Shown: positions 5,445 to 7,318 of the stretch, piece by piece | Numbering within the stretch: the stretch's first letter is position 1 | Layout of the letters: each line of letters opens with the position of its first letter | Source of the DNA: Brevundimonas vancanneytii | GTDB taxonomy: Bacteria; Pseudomonadota; Alphaproteobacteria; Caulobacterales; Caulobacteraceae | DNA length: 7,318 bases | NCBI GenBank assembly: GCA_945874855.1 | Contig: CAMCIP010000115.1 | Span: forward strand, 1-7,318 | Direction: 5' to 3' | Position numbers and translations under genes: made by a program | Notes under the pieces: generated by a model | What the model was told of the DNA's origin: nothing | The model's database searches: none | Seen by the model: the letters and a program-made list of their open reading frames with translations, nothing else

Positions 5445-5474
5445 GCCGGGGCCGCCTCAATGGCCGGCCGGCTC
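5443..5474. terminator. Candidate bidirectional hairpin between convergent genes
   Basis: GAGCCGG (5443-5449) pairs with CCGGCTC (5468-5474), continued by GGCC (5450-5453) with GGCC (5462-5465), closing an eight-base loop, with a two-base bulge (5466-5467). It begins inside the reductase stop codon and lies in the 38 bases before the cobT stop. There is no T tract on either side, so intrinsic termination is uncertain. Confidence 0.4.
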
Positions 5475-5482
5475 CGTGAGCC

Positions 5483-7318
5483 TCAGGCCGCCCGCTTCCG
5501 CCGCCCCGCCTGGGCCTCCTGGGCGAACAGGGCGGCCAGGTTTTCGACCATGGCCCCGCCCAGCTGTTCGACGTCGGCCAGGGTCACCGCGCGGCGGTAC
5601 CAGCGGGTCACGTCATGGCCGATGCCGATGGCCAGCAGCTCGACCGGCGACCGGGTCTCGATGTCGGCGATGACCTCGCGCAGGTGCCGGTCCAGATACA
5701 GGGGCTGGTTGGCCGACTGGGTCGAGTCATCGACCGGTGAGCCGTCGGAGATGACCATCAGGATGCGCCGCTGCTCGGGCCGCGCCATCAGCCGGCCGTG
5801 GGCCCACAGCAGGGCCTCGCCGTCGATGTTCTCCTTCAGCAGGCCCTCGCGCATCATCAGGCCCAGGTTCTTCTTGGCCCGGCGCCAGGGCGCATCCGCC
5901 GACTTGTAGATGATGTGGCGCAGGTCGTTCAGACGGCCGGGCAGGGGCGGCTTGCCGGCCGTGATCCAGGCCTCGCGCGACTGGCCGCCCTTCCAGGCCC
6001 GGGTGGTGAAGCCCAGGATCTCGACCTTGACCCCGCAGCGTTCCAGCGTCCGCGCCAGGATGTCGGCGCAGACCGCCGCCACCATGATCGGTCGCCCGCG
6101 CATGGAGCCGGAATTGTCCAGCAGCAGGGTCACCACCGTGTCGCGGAACGGGCTCTCGCTCTCGGCCTTGAACAGCAGGGGGCTGGTCGGGTCGACGATG
6201 ACGCGGGTCAGGCGCGCGGCGTCCAGCACCCCCTCTTCCAGATCGAAGGTCCAGCTGCGGTTCTGCTGGGCCATCAACCGGCGCTGCAGCCGGTTGGCCA
6301 GGCGCGCGACCACGCTCGACAGGGCCGTCAGCTGGCCGTCCAGCAGGGTCCGCAGCCGACCCAGCTCCACGGGATCGCACAGGTCGGCGGCGTCGATGGT
6401 CTCGTCATGGGCGGTGGTGAAGACGCGATAGGCGTCGGCGCCATTGCCGTCGGGCGCCTCGCCGCGCTGCTGCGGCACGGGTGCGTCGGCCAGATCGTCG
6501 CCCAGATCCGAAGGGTCGCCCTCGGTCTCGGCCAGGGAGCCGTCGGGCCGGGCCTGACGCTCGCCCTGGCCCTCGTCCTCCTCGGCCGTGCCGTCCATGG
6601 ACTGGCCCTCGCCGCCGCCGGCGTCGTCCTCCTCCTCGTCCTGGGGATCGGGATCGTCCGGATCCTGCGGGTCGGGCTCGTCCTCGCCCGCGTCATCCGA
6701 GGCGTCGTCGCCGCGGCCGTCGCCGGGATCGAGGTCCAGCGCCCGCAGCACGGCCTTCATGCGCCGGGTGAAGTCGGCCTGGTCGTCGGCGGCCGCGACG
6801 AGGGCGTCCAGCTCGCGGCCCGCCTTGCTCTCCAGATCGCTTCGGACGAGGTCCAGCAGGGTTCCCGCGCCGTCGGGCGACCGCACCCCGGTCAGACGCT
6901 CGCGCACCAGCAGGGACACGGCCTCGCCGACCGGCACCCGGTCCGGATCGTTCAGCCGCAGCAGGCCGGACCGCTCCATCCGGGTCAGCAGGGCGGCGTC
7001 CAGATTGGCCCGCACCCCGGCCAGCGACCGCGCGCCCACCCCCTCGATCCGCGCCTGCTCCAGGGCGTCATAGACCTCGGCGGCGTCGCGATCGGCCGGC
7101 CGCCCGCGGCCGTGGACGGCCTCGTCGTGATTGGCCAGCCGCAGGGCCATCCGGTCCGCCTGACCGCGCACATTGGCCGCCTCGGGCCCCGACGGATCGC
7201 GCGGCGGATGCGGCAGGGTCAGGGTCTGGCCGACCATCTTGGGCCCGTCGGCCCCGAACGCCACCTCCAGCTCGGCCCGCTCGGCCAGGGCGCGCGCGGC
7301 ATGGGCGAGGGCGCGCTT
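5483..7318 (-). CDS. cobT: Cobaltochelatase subunit CobT (5' end outside the window)
   Basis: 611 residues are visible and the frame stays open to the right edge, so the start is missing. A GTG at 7262-7264 is not the start: the 18 codons before it ([19 protein letters not shown]) continue the usual CobT N-terminus. CobT with the AAA+ subunit CobS forms the ATPase motor that works with CobN to insert cobalt into hydrogenobyrinic acid a,c-diamide in aerobic cobalamin synthesis. In visible numbering, residues 1-196 are the N-terminal CobT region. About 197-278 are a very acidic Asp/Glu/Pro/Gly-rich linker, and about 315-605 hold the C-terminal von Willebrand A domain with the metal-site motif DNSGSM (401-406) and [10 protein letters not shown] (524-533). 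The tail is basic (GRRKRAA). cobS would be expected upstream, outside the window. From memory CobS/CobT also occur in alphaproteobacteria that lack a full B12 pathway, so a different chelatase role is possible. Confidence 0.94.
   Translation of the reverse strand, partial: KRALAHAARALAERAELEVAFGADGPKMVGQTLTLPHPPRDPSGPEAANVRGQADRMALRLANHDEAVHGRGRPADRDAAEVYDALEQARIEGVGARSLAGVRANLDAALLTRMERSGLLRLNDPDRVPVGEAVSLLVRERLTGVRSPDGAGTLLDLVRSDLESKAGRELDALVAAADDQADFTRRMKAVLRALDLDPGDGRGDDASDDAGEDEPDPQDPDDPDPQDEEEDDAGGGEGQSMDGTAEEDEGQGERQARPDGSLAETEGDPSDLGDDLADAPVPQQRGEAPDGNGADAYRVFTTAHDETIDAADLCDPVELGRLRTLLDGQLTALSSVVARLANRLQRRLMAQQNRSWTFDLEEGVLDAARLTRVIVDPTSPLLFKAESESPFRDTVVTLLLDNSGSMRGRPIMVAAVCADILARTLERCGVKVEILGFTTRAWKGGQSREAWITAGKPPLPGRLNDLRHIIYKSADAPWRRAKKNLGLMMREGLLKENIDGEALLWAHGRLMARPEQRRILMVISDGSPVDDSTQSANQPLYLDRHLREVIADIETRSPVELLAIGIGHDVTRWYRRAVTLADVEQLGGAMVENLAALFAQEAQAGRRKRAA

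Noticed and set aside
5727..6696. Minus-strand frames inside cobT (217 and 122 residues)
   Set aside because: They overlap conserved CobT sequence in another frame and are Arg/Pro/Ala-rich without recognisable domains.
6485..6730. Acidic Asp/Glu-rich segment as a separate small gene or repeat
   Set aside because: It is in frame within CobT, and an acidic linker between the N-terminal and VWA parts is usual for this family.

Overview
The window is a GC-rich, densely coding bacterial chromosome segment. Gene content and style (a CobT cobaltochelatase subunit, a TrpR/YerC-type regulator next to hisG, a ferredoxin reductase of the putidaredoxin-reductase type, very high GC at third codon positions) suggest an alphaproteobacterium, most likely a member of the Caulobacterales such as Brevundimonas. 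That placement is an inference from memory of these families, not a database result.

Positions 1-4079 hold the promoter-proximal part of a histidine biosynthesis operon on the minus strand, transcribed from right to left: a TrpR/YerC-like regulator (here called hisR-like), hisG (long, self-sufficient form), hisD, a fused gene with a HisC-like N-terminal half and a HisB (imidazoleglycerol-phosphate dehydratase) C-terminal half, and the start of hisH, which runs off the left edge. Junctions after hisG are overlapping (TGATG, ATGA, GTGA), so these genes are probably translationally coupled. Gene order matches the classical hisG-D-C-B-H order, but hisC and hisB are one reading frame and the HisC-like part has lost the PLP-binding lysine and other active-site motifs. 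It looks like a pseudo-aminotransferase domain carried by HisB.

Positions 4068-4214 are the divergent intergenic region. It holds an 8-bp inverted repeat with an extra direct half-site right at the 5' end of the regulator gene (candidate autoregulatory operator), a possible promoter, and a striking 24-bp inverted repeat built of GGGGACT heptads, each arm of which also fits a G-quadruplex motif.

Positions 4215-5444 on the plus strand encode a FAD/NADH-dependent ferredoxin reductase, with no ferredoxin or oxygenase partner in view. It converges on cobT (minus strand, 5483 to beyond the right edge), and a GC-rich hairpin lies between the two stop codons. Nothing in the window looks like an insertion sequence, tRNA, rRNA or CRISPR array. 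The main points for a second look are the HisC pseudoenzyme-HisB fusion, the regulator with its candidate operator, and the heptad inverted repeat.
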